The notes: generated from the letters alone by a model not told the origin. Shown: positions 28,796-37,767, counted from the stretch's first letter. The stretch: DNA of 46,152 bases from Bacteroidota bacterium (GCA_022708025.1 JAKIZM010000025.1:1-46152), one strand, 5' to 3'. Program-made: numbers and translations.

Positions 28796-30496
28796 TTATT
28801 TTTTATTTAAGGTTTTTGCCCAGGTATCTTTTAATGTTACTGTTCTGTTGAAAACTAATTTTGCCTCTGTTGTATGCTTTGTATCAACACAAAAATAACC
28901 AAGTCTTTCAAATTGAAACTTATCACCCGGTTTAGAATTTTTAACAAATGGTTCAAGTTTAGCATTTGAGATTATCTTAAGTGAATCAGGATTAATCAGT
29001 TCTTTATAATCTTTTTCTTTTTCACCAGCAGGATCTTCTACCGTAAACAAACGATCATATAACCTGACTTCACAATCAACAGCATCTTTTATATTCACCC
29101 AGTGTATTGTGCCTTTAACTTTCTTAGTGCTTGTGCCAGTTCCGCTTCTGGTATCCGGATCATAACTACAATTAAGCTGAATAATTTCCCCTTTATCATC
29201 TTTTACAATTTCATCGCACTTAATAATATATGCATATCGCAACCTCACTTCTCCGCCCGGAATTAAACGATGAAATCCTTTTATCGGGTTTTCCATAAAA
29301 TCAGTTTTCTCAATATAAATCTCTTTTGAAAATTTAATTTTTCGATGTCCCATAGATGCATCTTCAGGATTATTTACCGCTTCTAATTCTTCCTCACCGT
29401 TATAATTTGTAATTACAACTTTTAACGGATCAAATACTGCCATTATCCGCTGAGCTTTTTTGTTCAAATCTTCACGGATAGCAAATTCAAGCAATGCAAC
29501 ATCAGTCATAGCATCCCGTTTTGCAACTCCGATTATCTCAGCAAAGTTCTGAATTGCTTCCGGTGTGTAACCTCTTCTTCTGTAACCGGAAATAGTTGGC
29601 ATTCTGGGATCATCCCATCCATCAACAAATTTCTGTTCAACAAGCTCAAGCAGTTTTCTCTTTCTCATAACTGTATAAGTCAGATTCAATCTTGCAAATT
29701 CAATTTGCTGTGGATGATAAATTTCAAGTTCTCTTAAAAACCAATCATACAACGGTCTGTGTACTTCAAACTCAAGTGTACAAATTGAGTGAGTTATTCC
29801 TTCGATTGAGTCTTCTAATCCATGTGCCCAATCATAAGTCGGATAAATACACCATTTGTTACCGGTTCTATGATGTTCGGAATGAATAATTCTATACATA
29901 ACGGGATCGCGTAAAAGCATATTAGGCGATGACATATCAATCTTTGCACGAAGAACTTTTTCACCATTTTTGAATTCACCGTTTTTCATTCTTTCAAACA
30001 AATCAAGATTTTCTTCAACTGAACGATTGCGGTTCGGACTTTCTTTTCCGGCTTCTGTTATAGTTCCACGTAAACCACGCATAGTTTCAGAATCTGAATC
30101 ATCAACGTAAGCTTTACCCTTTTTAATTAACTTAACTGCCCATTGATACATTTGTTCAAAATAATCTGAAGCATAAAGAATCCTGTCTTCAAAATTTCCG
30201 CCCAACCATTTTACATCTTCTACAATTGAATCAACATATTCCTGATCTTCTTTAGTCGGATTTGTGTCATCGAATCTTAAATTAAATTTACCTTTATAAT
30301 CGCGTGCAATTCCATAATTCAGACAAATTGATTTTGCGTGACCGATATGCAGATAACCATTTGGTTCAGGAGGAAATCTTGTATGGACTCTTCCACCCCA
30401 TTTATTTGTTTTTAAATCTTCATCTATTATCTCATAGATAAAATTTTTGGATTTTGATTTCAGTGAATCATTAGTATTTGATAAGTTGTTTTCCAT
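28796..30496 (-). CDS. glnS: Glutaminyl-tRNA synthetase
   Basis: Charges tRNA-Gln directly. The HIGH motif is [17 protein letters not shown] near residue 45, followed by [11 protein letters not shown]. The catalytic core includes [17 protein letters not shown] and [14 protein letters not shown]. The KMSKS-equivalent reads VMRKRKL (Arg278), where GlnRS usually has [29 protein letters not shown] follows, then the two beta-barrel anticodon-binding domains to residue 566. Length is normal for bacterial GlnRS. Having GlnRS means this organism need not rely on transamidation for Gln-tRNA. A -7-like box lies about 23 bases upstream of the ATG. Confidence 0.96.
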   Translation of the reverse strand: MENNLSNTNDSLKSKSKNFIYEIIDEDLKTNKWGGRVHTRFPPEPNGYLHIGHAKSICLNYGIARDYKGKFNLRFDDTNPTKEDQEYVDSIVEDVKWLGGNFEDRILYASDYFEQMYQWAVKLIKKGKAYVDDSDSETMRGLRGTITEAGKESPNRNRSVEENLDLFERMKNGEFKNGEKVLRAKIDMSSPNMLLRDPVMYRIIHSEHHRTGNKWCIYPTYDWAHGLEDSIEGITHSICTLEFEVHRPLYDWFLRELEIYHPQQIEFARLNLTYTVMRKRKLLELVEQKFVDGWDDPRMPTISGYRRRGYTPEAIQNFAEIIGVAKRDAMTDVALLEFAIREDLNKKAQRIMAVFDPLKVVITNYNGEEELEAVNNPEDASMGHRKIKFSKEIYIEKTDFMENPIKGFHRLIPGGEVRLRYAYIIKCDEIVKDDKGEIIQLNCSYDPDTRSGTGTSTKKVKGTIHWVNIKDAVDCEVRLYDRLFTVEDPAGEKEKDYKELINPDSLKIISNAKLEPFVKNSKPGDKFQFERLGYFCVDTKHTTEAKLVFNRTVTLKDTWAKTLNKK

Positions 30497-30518
30497 ATTT
30501 CAATATCGTTGTTTGATA

Positions 30519-30526
30519 CAAAAATA
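30519..30526 (-). promoter_or_regulatory. Promoter-like -7 box upstream of glnS
   Basis: The minus strand reads TATTTTTG, matching TAnnTTTG, 23 bases before the glnS start codon. No TTG is visible at the expected -33 position. Spacing to the gene is right for a short leader. Confidence 0.4.
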
Positions 30527-30606
30527 CAGAAAGATGAGTTAAAGAGTAATAGCTACCGGAAAGTAATTTGTGAAGAAAAGATCAAGGGACAAGTAAATAA
30601 ATAAGC

Positions 30607-30816
30607 TTATACTCGTCCCGAAACCTTATAAATTTTGAGCATTTGAAGAAAGTATTCGATCTTATTTCGATCTATCAAGTTTGGAATCTTTTTTACGTTT
30701 GAATATACCTTTATAATTCCTGTTACTCTGCCGAACTCATTTACCATCTTTTGGATGATTCTGCCGTCATCTTCAATATCATAATGACCTTCTTCACCAA
30801 TGTAAGTCTTACTCAT
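30607..30816 (-). CDS. Small hypothetical protein (69 residues)
   Basis: A 69-residue soluble protein of unknown function, starting MSKTYIGEEGHYDIEDDGRI. I chose the ATG at 30816 because AAGGGAA lies about 8 bases upstream. An upstream in-frame start (30840) would overlap the preceding gene's stop and lacks such a site. The N-terminal half is acidic and the C-terminal half basic (KVKKIPNLIDRNKIEYFLQMLKIY). No motif is recognised. It follows the other small gene after 16 bases, so the two are probably one transcript. Confidence 0.6.
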   Translation of the reverse strand: MSKTYIGEEGHYDIEDDGRIIQKMVNEFGRVTGIIKVYSNVKKIPNLIDRNKIEYFLQMLKIYKVSGRV

Positions 30817-30832
30817 ATTGATTCCCTTTTTT

Positions 30833-31024
30833 TTAGTCAAAAATAATATTATCTGGTTTTTCTATTTCTTCTATGTATGAAATTTCGGGGATATTATTTT
30901 CTTCAAGAAGATCTTCAATTTCTTCTTCGGAATAATCTTCTACATTATCCCATTTACTAACAAGAATAATCACTTCATCTTTCTTGTTAAACTTTTTTGT
31001 TCTTTTGTTGTAATTTTTTTTCAT
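30833..31024 (-). CDS. Small charged hypothetical protein (63 residues)
   Basis: A 63-residue protein with a very basic N-terminus (MKKNYNKRTKKFNKKDE), a short hydrophobic stretch (VIILVSKW) and a very acidic C-terminal half (EDYSEEEIEDLLEENNIPE). The strong ribosome-binding site AGGAG precedes the ATG, which supports expression. No family is recognised. It is first in a two-gene unit with the 69-residue protein. The split charge pattern would suit binding to a nucleic acid or protein partner, but that is only a guess. Confidence 0.6.
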   Translation of the reverse strand: MKKNYNKRTKKFNKKDEVIILVSKWDNVEDYSEEEIEDLLEENNIPEISYIEEIEKPDNIIFD

Positions 31025-31169
31025 GATAACTCCTATTATGTTTTAATTAACCTACTCAATCACTGTGCCACTTGCTGGCGTCAACTTATTATCGAAAGAA
31101 GTCTGAAAAAATTTATACCAATTAGAGAGAAATCTATTAATGAAGCACTATTTTGTTAGTTAGTTAAAT

Positions 31170-31226
31170 GAAGTTTTTTTATCTTTTGCTCACAAATTTT
31201 GAAAATTTGTATCGAAACAAAACTTC
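31170..31226. repeat. Nested AT-rich inverted repeat upstream of tRNA-Leu
   Basis: The outer arms GAAGTTTT (31170-31177) and AAAACTTC (31219-31226) enclose an inner perfect palindrome ACAAATTTT-G-AAAATTTGT (31192-31210). It sits 30 bases upstream of tRNA-Leu in a gene-free stretch. It may be an operator-like site or a chance feature of AT-rich sequence. Confidence 0.35.
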
Positions 31227-31256
31227 AAAATGAATTGATTTAATGAATTTATAAAA

Positions 31257-31342
31257 GCCGAAGTGGCGGAATTGGTAGACGCGCTGGACTCAAAATCCAG
31301 TCTGGCTTACACCAGGTGCCGGTTCGAGTCCGGCCTTCGGTA
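31257..31342 (+). tRNA. tRNA-Leu (anticodon CAA)
   Basis: An 86-nucleotide class II tRNA. The acceptor stem GCCGAAG pairs with CTTCGGT (G-T at the first pair). The D-arm contains GGCGGAATTGGTAGACGC, typical of tRNA-Leu. The anticodon stem CTGGA/TCCAG has loop CTCAAAA, giving anticodon CAA at 31291-31293 (reads UUG). A long variable arm and the T-arm CCGGTTCGAGTCCGG follow, then discriminator A. CCA is not encoded. A terminator follows directly. Confidence 0.97.
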
Positions 31343-31347
31343 CAAAA

Positions 31348-31368
31348 CCTCCTTTTAGGAGGCTTTTT
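31348..31368 (+). terminator. Intrinsic terminator after tRNA-Leu
   Basis: Stem CCTCC/GGAGG with a TTTTA loop, followed by C and five Ts, starting six bases after the tRNA. It is a short but typical tRNA terminator. Confidence 0.75.
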
Positions 31369-31423
31369 ATTGAATCCTGTACTTTTGACTAATATCCTGC
31401 TTTAAGTAAAATATATTTACATA

Positions 31424-31984
31424 GTGAATATTAATTTGATAAAAATTTCGTGGATCATTCTCGTTTCGATCCTCATTTCTTTAGTATATAATCATTTCAA
31501 TCCAAAGGGACTTAATTTTATTCGTCAGGAAAGAGTATTAATCTGGGAAGATAGCTCTGATTCAGACAATTCTGATAATGAAATCTTATCTGAGGAAGAT
31601 AATAATAATTCAGCTCAAACTGATGAATTAACTCAGAATGAAAAGAATGAGAATTTAGAACAGCCAAAGGCAATCAAGCTTGATTTTGCTTATAAATTAT
31701 TTAATCAAAATGTTAAGTTTATTGATGCAAGACCAGTTGAAGAATTTGCTGAAGGACATATAAAGGGTGCTATAAATATTCCTTTCTATGGATCTGAAGA
31801 ATATGAATCTGTTCTAAATAAAATTCCCAAAGATGAATATCTTGTCACTTATTGTGATGGTGATGATTGTGATTTAAGCATTTTGTTAGGTGATGAATTA
31901 TTTGAAAAAGGTTACAAGAAAGTATATGTGTTTTATGGTGGATGGAATGATTGGGTGAAAAATAATTATCCTATTGAAAAATAA
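31424..31984 (+). CDS. Membrane-anchored rhodanese-like sulfurtransferase
   Basis: A 186-residue protein. An N-terminal membrane segment (about residues 5-23) is followed by a long acidic Asp/Glu/Asn linker (about 40-80). The single rhodanese domain (about 85-186) has FIDARPVEEFAEGHIKGAINIPF. The active-site loop is YCDGDDCDLS, with the catalytic Cys first; the extra Cys four residues later could form a disulfide. KGYKKVYVFYGGWNDW ends the fold. The acidic linker suggests the domain stands away from the membrane, probably on the periplasmic side. The GTG start was chosen because the membrane anchor begins there. It is immediately followed by a DoxX/MauE-like membrane gene, a pairing that suggests a redox or sulfur-relay unit. 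Confidence 0.88.
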   Translation: MNINLIKISWIILVSILISLVYNHFNPKGLNFIRQERVLIWEDSSDSDNSDNEILSEEDNNNSAQTDELTQNEKNENLEQPKAIKLDFAYKLFNQNVKFIDARPVEEFAEGHIKGAINIPFYGSEEYESVLNKIPKDEYLVTYCDGDDCDLSILLGDELFEKGYKKVYVFYGGWNDWVKNNYPIEK

Positions 31985-31988
31985 TTTT

Positions 31989-32426
31989 ATGAAGTTATTA
32001 AAGAATAAATATTTACTATTTCTGATAAGAATTATACTTGGATTTATTTTTATCTACGCTGGTATTGAAAAAATATCTGATCCAGAAGGTTTCGCTTTAT
32101 CAATATCAAACTACAGATTATTACCAATTTGGACGGTAAATATTTTTGCAATTACACTTCCCTGGATTGAATTAATTGCAGGATTACTATTACTATTTGG
32201 TATTTTAGTTAAAGAAAACTCATCAATAATATTATTCTTCCTTTGTGTTTTTACGATAGCTGTAATTATAAGTTTATTCAGAGGATTAAATATTGAATGC
32301 GGCTGCTTCGGAAAAGGTAATCAAATCGGATTATTAAAGCTTACTGAAAATTTATTGATGATTATCGGTGCTGTAATATTAACATTTTTTGGATCGGATT
32401 ATTTTAAGATAACTGGTAAGGATTAA
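31989..32426 (+). CDS. DoxX/MauE-family membrane protein
   Basis: A 145-residue protein with four membrane helices (about residues 8-25, 47-65, 70-90 and 115-135 from this start). The early motif LRIILGFIFIYAGIEKISDPEGF is typical of the DoxX/MauE superfamily. The loop LNIECGCFG carries a C-x-C pair, as in MauE-like members linked to disulfide or quinone redox chemistry. The ATG at 31989 is five bases after the rhodanese stop; a TTG at 31974 would overlap that gene and is less likely. Function in this pair: probably thiol/sulfur oxidation at the membrane, by context only. Its last four bases overlap the end of the short DnaE-like gene on the other strand. Confidence 0.82.
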   Translation: MKLLKNKYLLFLIRIILGFIFIYAGIEKISDPEGFALSISNYRLLPIWTVNIFAITLPWIELIAGLLLLFGILVKENSSIILFFLCVFTIAVIISLFRGLNIECGCFGKGNQIGLLKLTENLLMIIGAVILTFFGSDYFKITGKD

Positions 32427-34033
32427 TTTTCTTTTCCTCTATTTTCCAAAACATTCATAGTATCTCTTAAAACTCCCAATGATCTTTGACTAAGTAAATC
32501 AATCTTAATCAAACCAAGATCCTCAATTGAATACATATCAGGCTGAGTTATTATTAATCCTAAACCTTTATTCTTTGCGTATTCAAGAGCGCAGTATTCT
32601 GTTATCTTACCAGGTGTTATAACCAAACCGCTTGGATGAATACTTAAGTGCCTCGGAAAATCTGCAAGTCTGGAAGCTAATCTCACTATTGATTTCCAGG
32701 GCTCTTTATCAAATCCGAGATGTTTTGATTCAGGAAATTTCTGAGAAACTTGATCGAGATTAACTGCGCTTGTCCAAGGAATCTTTTTGCTGTATCCGGA
32801 TATTTCACGTTCAGATATTCCAAAAGCTTTTGCTGTTTCACGAAATGCTGATCTTGCTTTAAAAGTTACAATAGTAGATATCATTGCAACTCTTTCATAA
32901 CCATATTTTTCAAATATATATATTATAATTTCATCGCGTTCTTTCCATGAAAAATCAAGATCAATATCCGGAGGATTGCTTCTCGCTTTGTTGAGAAATC
33001 TTTCAAAATATAAATTATACTTAACAGGATCGATTTGAGTAAAATCCAGACAATATGATACAATACTATTTGCAGCAGATCCTCTTCCGATTAACATCAT
33101 TCCCCTTCTCTTCGCCTCTTTAACGACATCCCACACAATTAAAAAGTAATCAGAAAAATTCAGTTCTGAAATAACACTTAATTCGTATTCAAGCCTTTTG
33201 TATGCTACAGAATTTTCTAAACTGTATTTTTTCTTAAATCCTTCTAAAGCAATTTCTTTCAGCAGACCAACAGAATCAGTTTTAATATCATTTGTGTAAA
33301 CAGGAAACTTATATTTACCGATATCTAAATCAACATTGCAGTCAGAAGCTATTTTATATGTGTTTTCAATTGCTTCAGGAATTTTTTGAAATATCTTTTC
33401 TATTTTCTTTTTGTCTTTGAAGTAAAATTCTTCATCAACTAAATCATCTTCTGAAATTGAATCCAGCGTTTTATTTTCTCTTATCGAAGAAACCAGTTTA
33501 TGAATTTCAAAATCACCTTTATTTAAAAAGTAAACCGGATTTGAAGCTACTAAAGGAATTTTATTTTCAGAAGCAAATGTGAATAATGCTCTACTGTTTT
33601 TTTTACTTTTTTTAGTAACAATTATTTCAGCATAAATCTGATTTTTCTTATCAGAAATTTTAAGCAGTTCAATCGAAGGGGTTATTATTATTAAATTTTT
33701 CCAATGCTTTCTGATAATTGAACTAAGTTCAAAATCATCATTTAATTTTCTTTGAGTTATAATTTTACAAAGATCTGAATAGCCCTGATTATTCTTTGCA
33801 ATTAATAAAATATACTGTTCATACTTTACCGGATCATCAATATAAGCGCCAAGCAATGGTTTTATTTTTTCTTCATTTGCTTTCTTTATAAACTGAATAA
33901 GTCCAGCCATTGAATTTGTATCTGTAACAGCAACAGCAGGAATGTTTTCAGCTTTACATCTTTCAATTAATTCATCTATTTTGACTGCACTTTGAAGTAA
34001 TGAATGATTTGTATGAACGTGAACAGGTATCAT
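32423..34033 (-). CDS. Short DnaE-like DNA polymerase III alpha homologue lacking the C-terminal half
   Basis: A 536-residue protein matching only the first half of DNA polymerase III alpha (about 1000-1160 residues in full). The N-terminal PHP domain begins PVHVHTNHSLLQSAVKI; its second metal motif is AVTDTNSMAG, without the usual His. The palm domain has GRGSAANSIVSYCLDF, PPDIDLDFSW (Asp at about 355, 357 and 359) and AMISTIVTFKARSAFRETAKAFG, and the third catalytic Asp at about 512 (LIKIDLLSQRSL). It then stops about 24 residues later. Fingers, beta-clamp binding, OB and tau-binding parts are missing. No DnaE remnant follows, because the DoxX gene occupies that DNA. It may be a specialised, partner-dependent polymerase or a stable truncation. 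Confidence 0.88.
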   Translation of the reverse strand: MIPVHVHTNHSLLQSAVKIDELIERCKAENIPAVAVTDTNSMAGLIQFIKKANEEKIKPLLGAYIDDPVKYEQYILLIAKNNQGYSDLCKIITQRKLNDDFELSSIIRKHWKNLIIITPSIELLKISDKKNQIYAEIIVTKKSKKNSRALFTFASENKIPLVASNPVYFLNKGDFEIHKLVSSIRENKTLDSISEDDLVDEEFYFKDKKKIEKIFQKIPEAIENTYKIASDCNVDLDIGKYKFPVYTNDIKTDSVGLLKEIALEGFKKKYSLENSVAYKRLEYELSVISELNFSDYFLIVWDVVKEAKRRGMMLIGRGSAANSIVSYCLDFTQIDPVKYNLYFERFLNKARSNPPDIDLDFSWKERDEIIIYIFEKYGYERVAMISTIVTFKARSAFRETAKAFGISEREISGYSKKIPWTSAVNLDQVSQKFPESKHLGFDKEPWKSIVRLASRLADFPRHLSIHPSGLVITPGKITEYCALEYAKNKGLGLIITQPDMYSIEDLGLIKIDLLSQRSLGVLRDTMNVLENRGKEN

Positions 34034-34108
34034 TATAAAAGAATTATTTTTATACGAAATTAAGGAAAGAGTTTATTAGTGGAAAGTTAAGAAGAGATTA
34101 TATCATTT

Positions 34109-34984
34109 CTAAAATGAAAAATCTGAATAATATTTTTCTAAATATTTTTTAACATTCAGAATTTCGGATTTACTTGTCAGATCTGGAACATGCTCTGATA
34201 ACGGATAAATAAATACTGAGTTAGGAATTTTATTTGCTAATGTCTTAACCGCATCGGGAAGTTCTTTTTCATCTCTTTCAGGATTCGGTTTAAGTTTTTC
34301 AAGAATAGGAAAGATGAGATCGTAGTCTAAAGAAAAAATATTCATACTTACGCCAACATATCCATCCTGTTTAAAAACATTTTCGATAATCTCCGAAGAT
34401 GGCTTTTCAATTATGTCCACTAAAAATCCATCTTTATTTTTTATTGTAATTGCAAATCTTTCAACTCTGGAATGTTCAAATTCGAGTGCTTCCCTATCGT
34501 AATCAATCATTGCTCCCGGATATTTAGAATTCAACATCAGCTTTAATGCTTTTTGAGAATAAAGATTATCACTGTTGCACACTGTAAAATTTTTTCCGCT
34601 CCAATTATTTTTAGATTTCAATCCCCACAACAATGCATCTGCAGTTCCAAATGGTTTATTTCTTCCTTCAGGAATTGGCTGAACTGCATACGAAATTTTT
34701 AATCCGTTAAAATCATTATCGAAATCTTTTGGTCCGTAATATTCTTTAATTGAATTATCGTTTTCACCGATAACAATAACTATATCGTAGTAACCGGATT
34801 CTCTTGCATTAAAAAGCAGATAATCCAAAAACGGTCTGTAATCTTTTCCGACACCGATCATAGATTTCGCTTTTTCATCTGCATCTTTAATTAATTTATT
34901 TTCAACATTTAATTCCTCAGTAGAAGGTTTTTTCATTCGTGAAGAAATGCCTCCGGCTAAAATTACCATTCTTCCATCGCTCAT
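34109..34984 (-). CDS. Sugar-phosphate nucleotidyltransferase
   Basis: A 291-residue enzyme that would join a sugar-1-phosphate to a nucleotide. The nucleotide-binding start is MVILAGGISSRMKKPS; GIGKDYRPFLDYL-like GVGKDYRPFLDYLL follows, then CNSDNLYS with the metal-binding Asp, and VDIIEKPS and DGYVGVSMNIFSL further on. The family is the glucose-1-phosphate uridylyl/thymidylyltransferase type. It is the last gene of the five-gene sugar operon and overlaps the GHMP kinase stop by four bases. That places it right after a sugar-1-kinase and suggests it makes UDP-GalNAc or a similar nucleotide sugar. The nucleotide used cannot be told from sequence. Confidence 0.87.
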   Translation of the reverse strand: MSDGRMVILAGGISSRMKKPSTEELNVENKLIKDADEKAKSMIGVGKDYRPFLDYLLFNARESGYYDIVIVIGENDNSIKEYYGPKDFDNDFNGLKISYAVQPIPEGRNKPFGTADALLWGLKSKNNWSGKNFTVCNSDNLYSQKALKLMLNSKYPGAMIDYDREALEFEHSRVERFAITIKNKDGFLVDIIEKPSSEIIENVFKQDGYVGVSMNIFSLDYDLIFPILEKLKPNPERDEKELPDAVKTLANKIPNSVFIYPLSEHVPDLTSKSEILNVKKYLEKYYSDFSF

Positions 34985-36084
34985 TTTGTAGACTCCATAA
35001 ATTCCTGCCGTGAACCGGAATCCGGTAAAATTATAAATGCTTCTCCTCCGCTGTTTTCTATTGCTGTTTTTACTTTTTCAGGATCTTCAGGAGAATAAGC
35101 AAACATACAACCGCCGCCGCCCGAACCGTTAATCTTCGCACCATAAGCACCTGCATTAATTGCTGAATCAATCATTCTTTCGATCTTTGGAGTTGAAATT
35201 CCCAAAATATCTCTTAACACTATGTGATGTTCAGTTAACAATTGTCCAATCATTTTATGATCTGGATTTTTATTTGCTAATTCCTTTCTGGCAATTACAG
35301 TTAAATCTCTGTTCTTTATCGTTCCTTCAAGAATCTGATATTGCGGCTGACTCAAATGTTTTGAATACTGATTTAACTCTTCAACTTTAACACTTTGTAA
35401 TGAAAAGTCAGGATCAATTCTTTTCAGAATTTTATCCACATCTAAAATCTGATTTTTAACATGACTTAAAATATATTTTGTGTCCTTTGGCTGATGCGAA
35501 TTTCCTAAGACAAATGTTTTAAGTTCAGTATTTAATCTTGATACTTTTATTTCAGGGAAAAAATCAATCGCAATAATTCCGCCAATTGAAGTTGAATACT
35601 GATCCATCATTCCACCCGGTTCAGAAAACTCAAGAACTTCAGCTTCATAAGCTAAATAAGCGAGCTTTTCATCCGAAAGTATTTCAGATTGGTCGCTCAC
35701 TCTGGTAAGAAAATTAATCCAGGTAACAATTAAAGCAGATGAGCTTGATGTTCCCGCGTTGATTGGAATTTTACCTTCAATAACACAATCAAATCCGTTC
35801 GAGAAAGTATATCCTTTTCTAAGTAATACTTTCAATGAGCTTTTCAAGTAATCTCTTTCTTTAGAGTAAACAATTGGTTTATCCAAAAAGAACGATTCCT
35901 TCTCAGAAACATCAGGAAGATTGATATTGACCTGCATATCGTTTCTGCGAGTTCCTTCAACAGTAATACGAAGTGAAATAGCACAGGCAACAATCGGTAA
36001 ATGCAGATAATCCTGATGCTCGCCAAATAAACAAACTCTGCCCGGAGTTGATATTTTTAATTTATGTAATTTGTTATTCATCAA
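34981..36084 (-). CDS. Galactokinase-like GHMP sugar kinase
   Basis: A 367-residue GHMP kinase phosphorylating a sugar at C1. The substrate motif is TPGRVCLFGEHQDYLHLPIV, the galactokinase-type signature (GEHxDY). The ATP loop is KIPINAGTSSSSALIVTWI. EPGGMMDQYSTSIGG holds the catalytic-base region, and the glycine-rich end is AKINGSGGGGCMFAY. Length is normal. It is galactokinase-like but not a clean GalK. Because the operon begins with a GH109-type N-acetylgalactosaminidase, GalNAc is the most likely substrate (human GALK2 is a GalNAc-1-kinase of the same superfamily). L-arabinose or galactose remain possible. It starts 9 bases after the symporter gene. Confidence 0.88.
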   Translation of the reverse strand: MMNNKLHKLKISTPGRVCLFGEHQDYLHLPIVACAISLRITVEGTRRNDMQVNINLPDVSEKESFFLDKPIVYSKERDYLKSSLKVLLRKGYTFSNGFDCVIEGKIPINAGTSSSSALIVTWINFLTRVSDQSEILSDEKLAYLAYEAEVLEFSEPGGMMDQYSTSIGGIIAIDFFPEIKVSRLNTELKTFVLGNSHQPKDTKYILSHVKNQILDVDKILKRIDPDFSLQSVKVEELNQYSKHLSQPQYQILEGTIKNRDLTVIARKELANKNPDHKMIGQLLTEHHIVLRDILGISTPKIERMIDSAINAGAYGAKINGSGGGGCMFAYSPEDPEKVKTAIENSGGEAFIILPDSGSRQEFMESTK

Positions 36085-36093
36085 TTTAAATTC

Positions 36094-37740
36094 TTAATTA
36101 GTATATGCTCTGAACAAACCGCCGATAAAATAAATCACCATACCGGTTACTGCTACAATTGAAGCAGCACTTGAACCGCTGCTGCCCATAAACACACCAA
36201 CTAAAAATATTATCAAACCTGAAAAGAAAACTACAAGACTTAGTTTGCCATTAAATGTTTTCGGGAAAATGTTGTAAACATTATTGCTTGCAATCTCTTC
36301 ATCACTGATAGTTCTTGCTCTCCAAATTGCATCAATCTTTTCATTTGAAACTTCTTTAGTAAGTAAACTGACAATTGGAGTAAAGATTAAGGTTGTTCCT
36401 GCAGTTATAAAAGTAGTCAGATTAAAATCCAGATCAAAAAAGAACTGGCCAATTATTCCTGAGATTGCTCCTAAAATATATCCTGTAACTGCACCCTGCC
36501 AGTTTACTCGTTTCCAAAGCAAACCATAAACAACAGCAATAACAAACAAAGGCATATCCATTATTGCAATTATTGTAAGATATGCATTAACAGCTCCGCC
36601 AAGAATCGGAACAAGATAGGCAAAGAGAATCATTCCAATACCTGTTATCAAAGTAATAATTCTTGCAATACGAAGAACATCTTTATCGGTTGCTTTTCTG
36701 TTAATAACATTTTCATAAACATCGCTTGCAAAGATTGTTGCCACTCCATTTAGATTTCCTGAAATGGTTGATAATTGTGATGATAACAACCCGACTACTA
36801 CAAGTCCGAGAACAATATTAGGAATTAAATTTGCGATTAAGATAGGAACAGCAGAATCAGCATTTGCTAAATTCGGATAAAGAATTCTTGCAGCTAATCC
36901 CGGCAAATTCCAGAGCAGTGCAAAAGGTGTTGTAATAATTCCAGCTAATACCAATCCTTTCGCAACACTTCTTGTGCTTTCAGCACCAAAAGCCCTTTGT
37001 AACAATCCCTGATCAACACAAGCCCATTCAATTCCTAAAAGAAAAATCGCAATAACAAATCTCCAATTATATGTTCCGGTTTCTTTAACTAAAGTTAAAG
37101 CACCTTCTGGCAAGTTTGCTGAAAGTCCTGGGAACCATCCAACAGCGCTCATAGCTAAAGGTAATAACAATAAAGCTCCTGCAAGCATCAGCACAAATTG
37201 AATCACATCTGTAAACGCAACTGACCACATTCCTCCGAGTATTGTGTATATAACAACCACAACAGAAAAAATTAATACCCAGGCAGTAAACGAAGTTAAT
37301 CCTGAAATTGTTTGTGCTGCAATCACTGCAGTATATAGAACTACACCGAGCCAGAAAGTCAGTCGCAATATCCAAATGAATGCAACAAAAGTTCTTACTC
37401 CTTTACTGTATCTTTTTTCAAGAAATTCCGGAATGGTTCTTATCCTCAATCTTCTGAAAATCGGAATGACAAATAATCCTGAGATAACCATCGCCATATT
37501 ACCTGTCCAGGTTTGCCAGATAATCGGTATACCTTCTTTGTATGCAATACCAGCCTGTCCAACAAAGCTGTAAAGATTAACATTAGTTGCTGCAAGGACT
37601 GCAGCAAGAATAAAAGGAGTGAGTTGTCTTCCGGCAAGATAGAAATCATCTGAGCTTCCGACCCATTTATAAAAGATTGAGCCCACATAAAACATTCCAG
37701 CAAGGAAAACAAATACAATTACATAATCAACAGTAATCAA
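36094..37740 (-). CDS. Sodium/sugar symporter (SGLT-like, SSS family)
   Basis: A 548-residue SSS-family transporter with about 14 membrane helices, longer than the thiamine-operon member. Signs: DFYLAGRQLTPFILAAVLAATNVNLYSFVGQAG in the first two segments (the LAGR and N-containing sodium-site region), FLEKRYSKGVRTF, and GGMWSVAFTDVIQF, all typical of SGLT-type carriers. It probably imports the sugar released by the GH109 enzyme. Immediately upstream is a 45-residue membrane protein that could be its accessory subunit. Gaps to both neighbours are under 30 bases. Confidence 0.92.
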   Translation of the reverse strand: MITVDYVIVFVFLAGMFYVGSIFYKWVGSSDDFYLAGRQLTPFILAAVLAATNVNLYSFVGQAGIAYKEGIPIIWQTWTGNMAMVISGLFVIPIFRRLRIRTIPEFLEKRYSKGVRTFVAFIWILRLTFWLGVVLYTAVIAAQTISGLTSFTAWVLIFSVVVVIYTILGGMWSVAFTDVIQFVLMLAGALLLLPLAMSAVGWFPGLSANLPEGALTLVKETGTYNWRFVIAIFLLGIEWACVDQGLLQRAFGAESTRSVAKGLVLAGIITTPFALLWNLPGLAARILYPNLANADSAVPILIANLIPNIVLGLVVVGLLSSQLSTISGNLNGVATIFASDVYENVINRKATDKDVLRIARIITLITGIGMILFAYLVPILGGAVNAYLTIIAIMDMPLFVIAVVYGLLWKRVNWQGAVTGYILGAISGIIGQFFFDLDFNLTTFITAGTTLIFTPIVSLLTKEVSNEKIDAIWRARTISDEEIASNNVYNIFPKTFNGKLSLVVFFSGLIIFLVGVFMGSSGSSAASIVAVTGMVIYFIGGLFRAYTN

Positions 37741-37767
37741 ATTATTTCTCCATCAAGAGTGATTAGT

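Noticed and set aside
31170..31226. Terminator before tRNA-Leu
   Set aside because: The nested inverted repeat is AT-only in its core and not followed by a T-run in a direction that would serve a gene.
32423..34033. Frameshifted full-length dnaE
   Set aside because: The DNA beyond the stop is fully used by the convergent DoxX and rhodanese genes; no DnaE-like translation is seen in other frames.
37244..37573. 109-residue open frame on the + strand inside the sugar symporter
   Set aside because: Opposite-strand shadow of a transmembrane gene; no ribosome-binding site.
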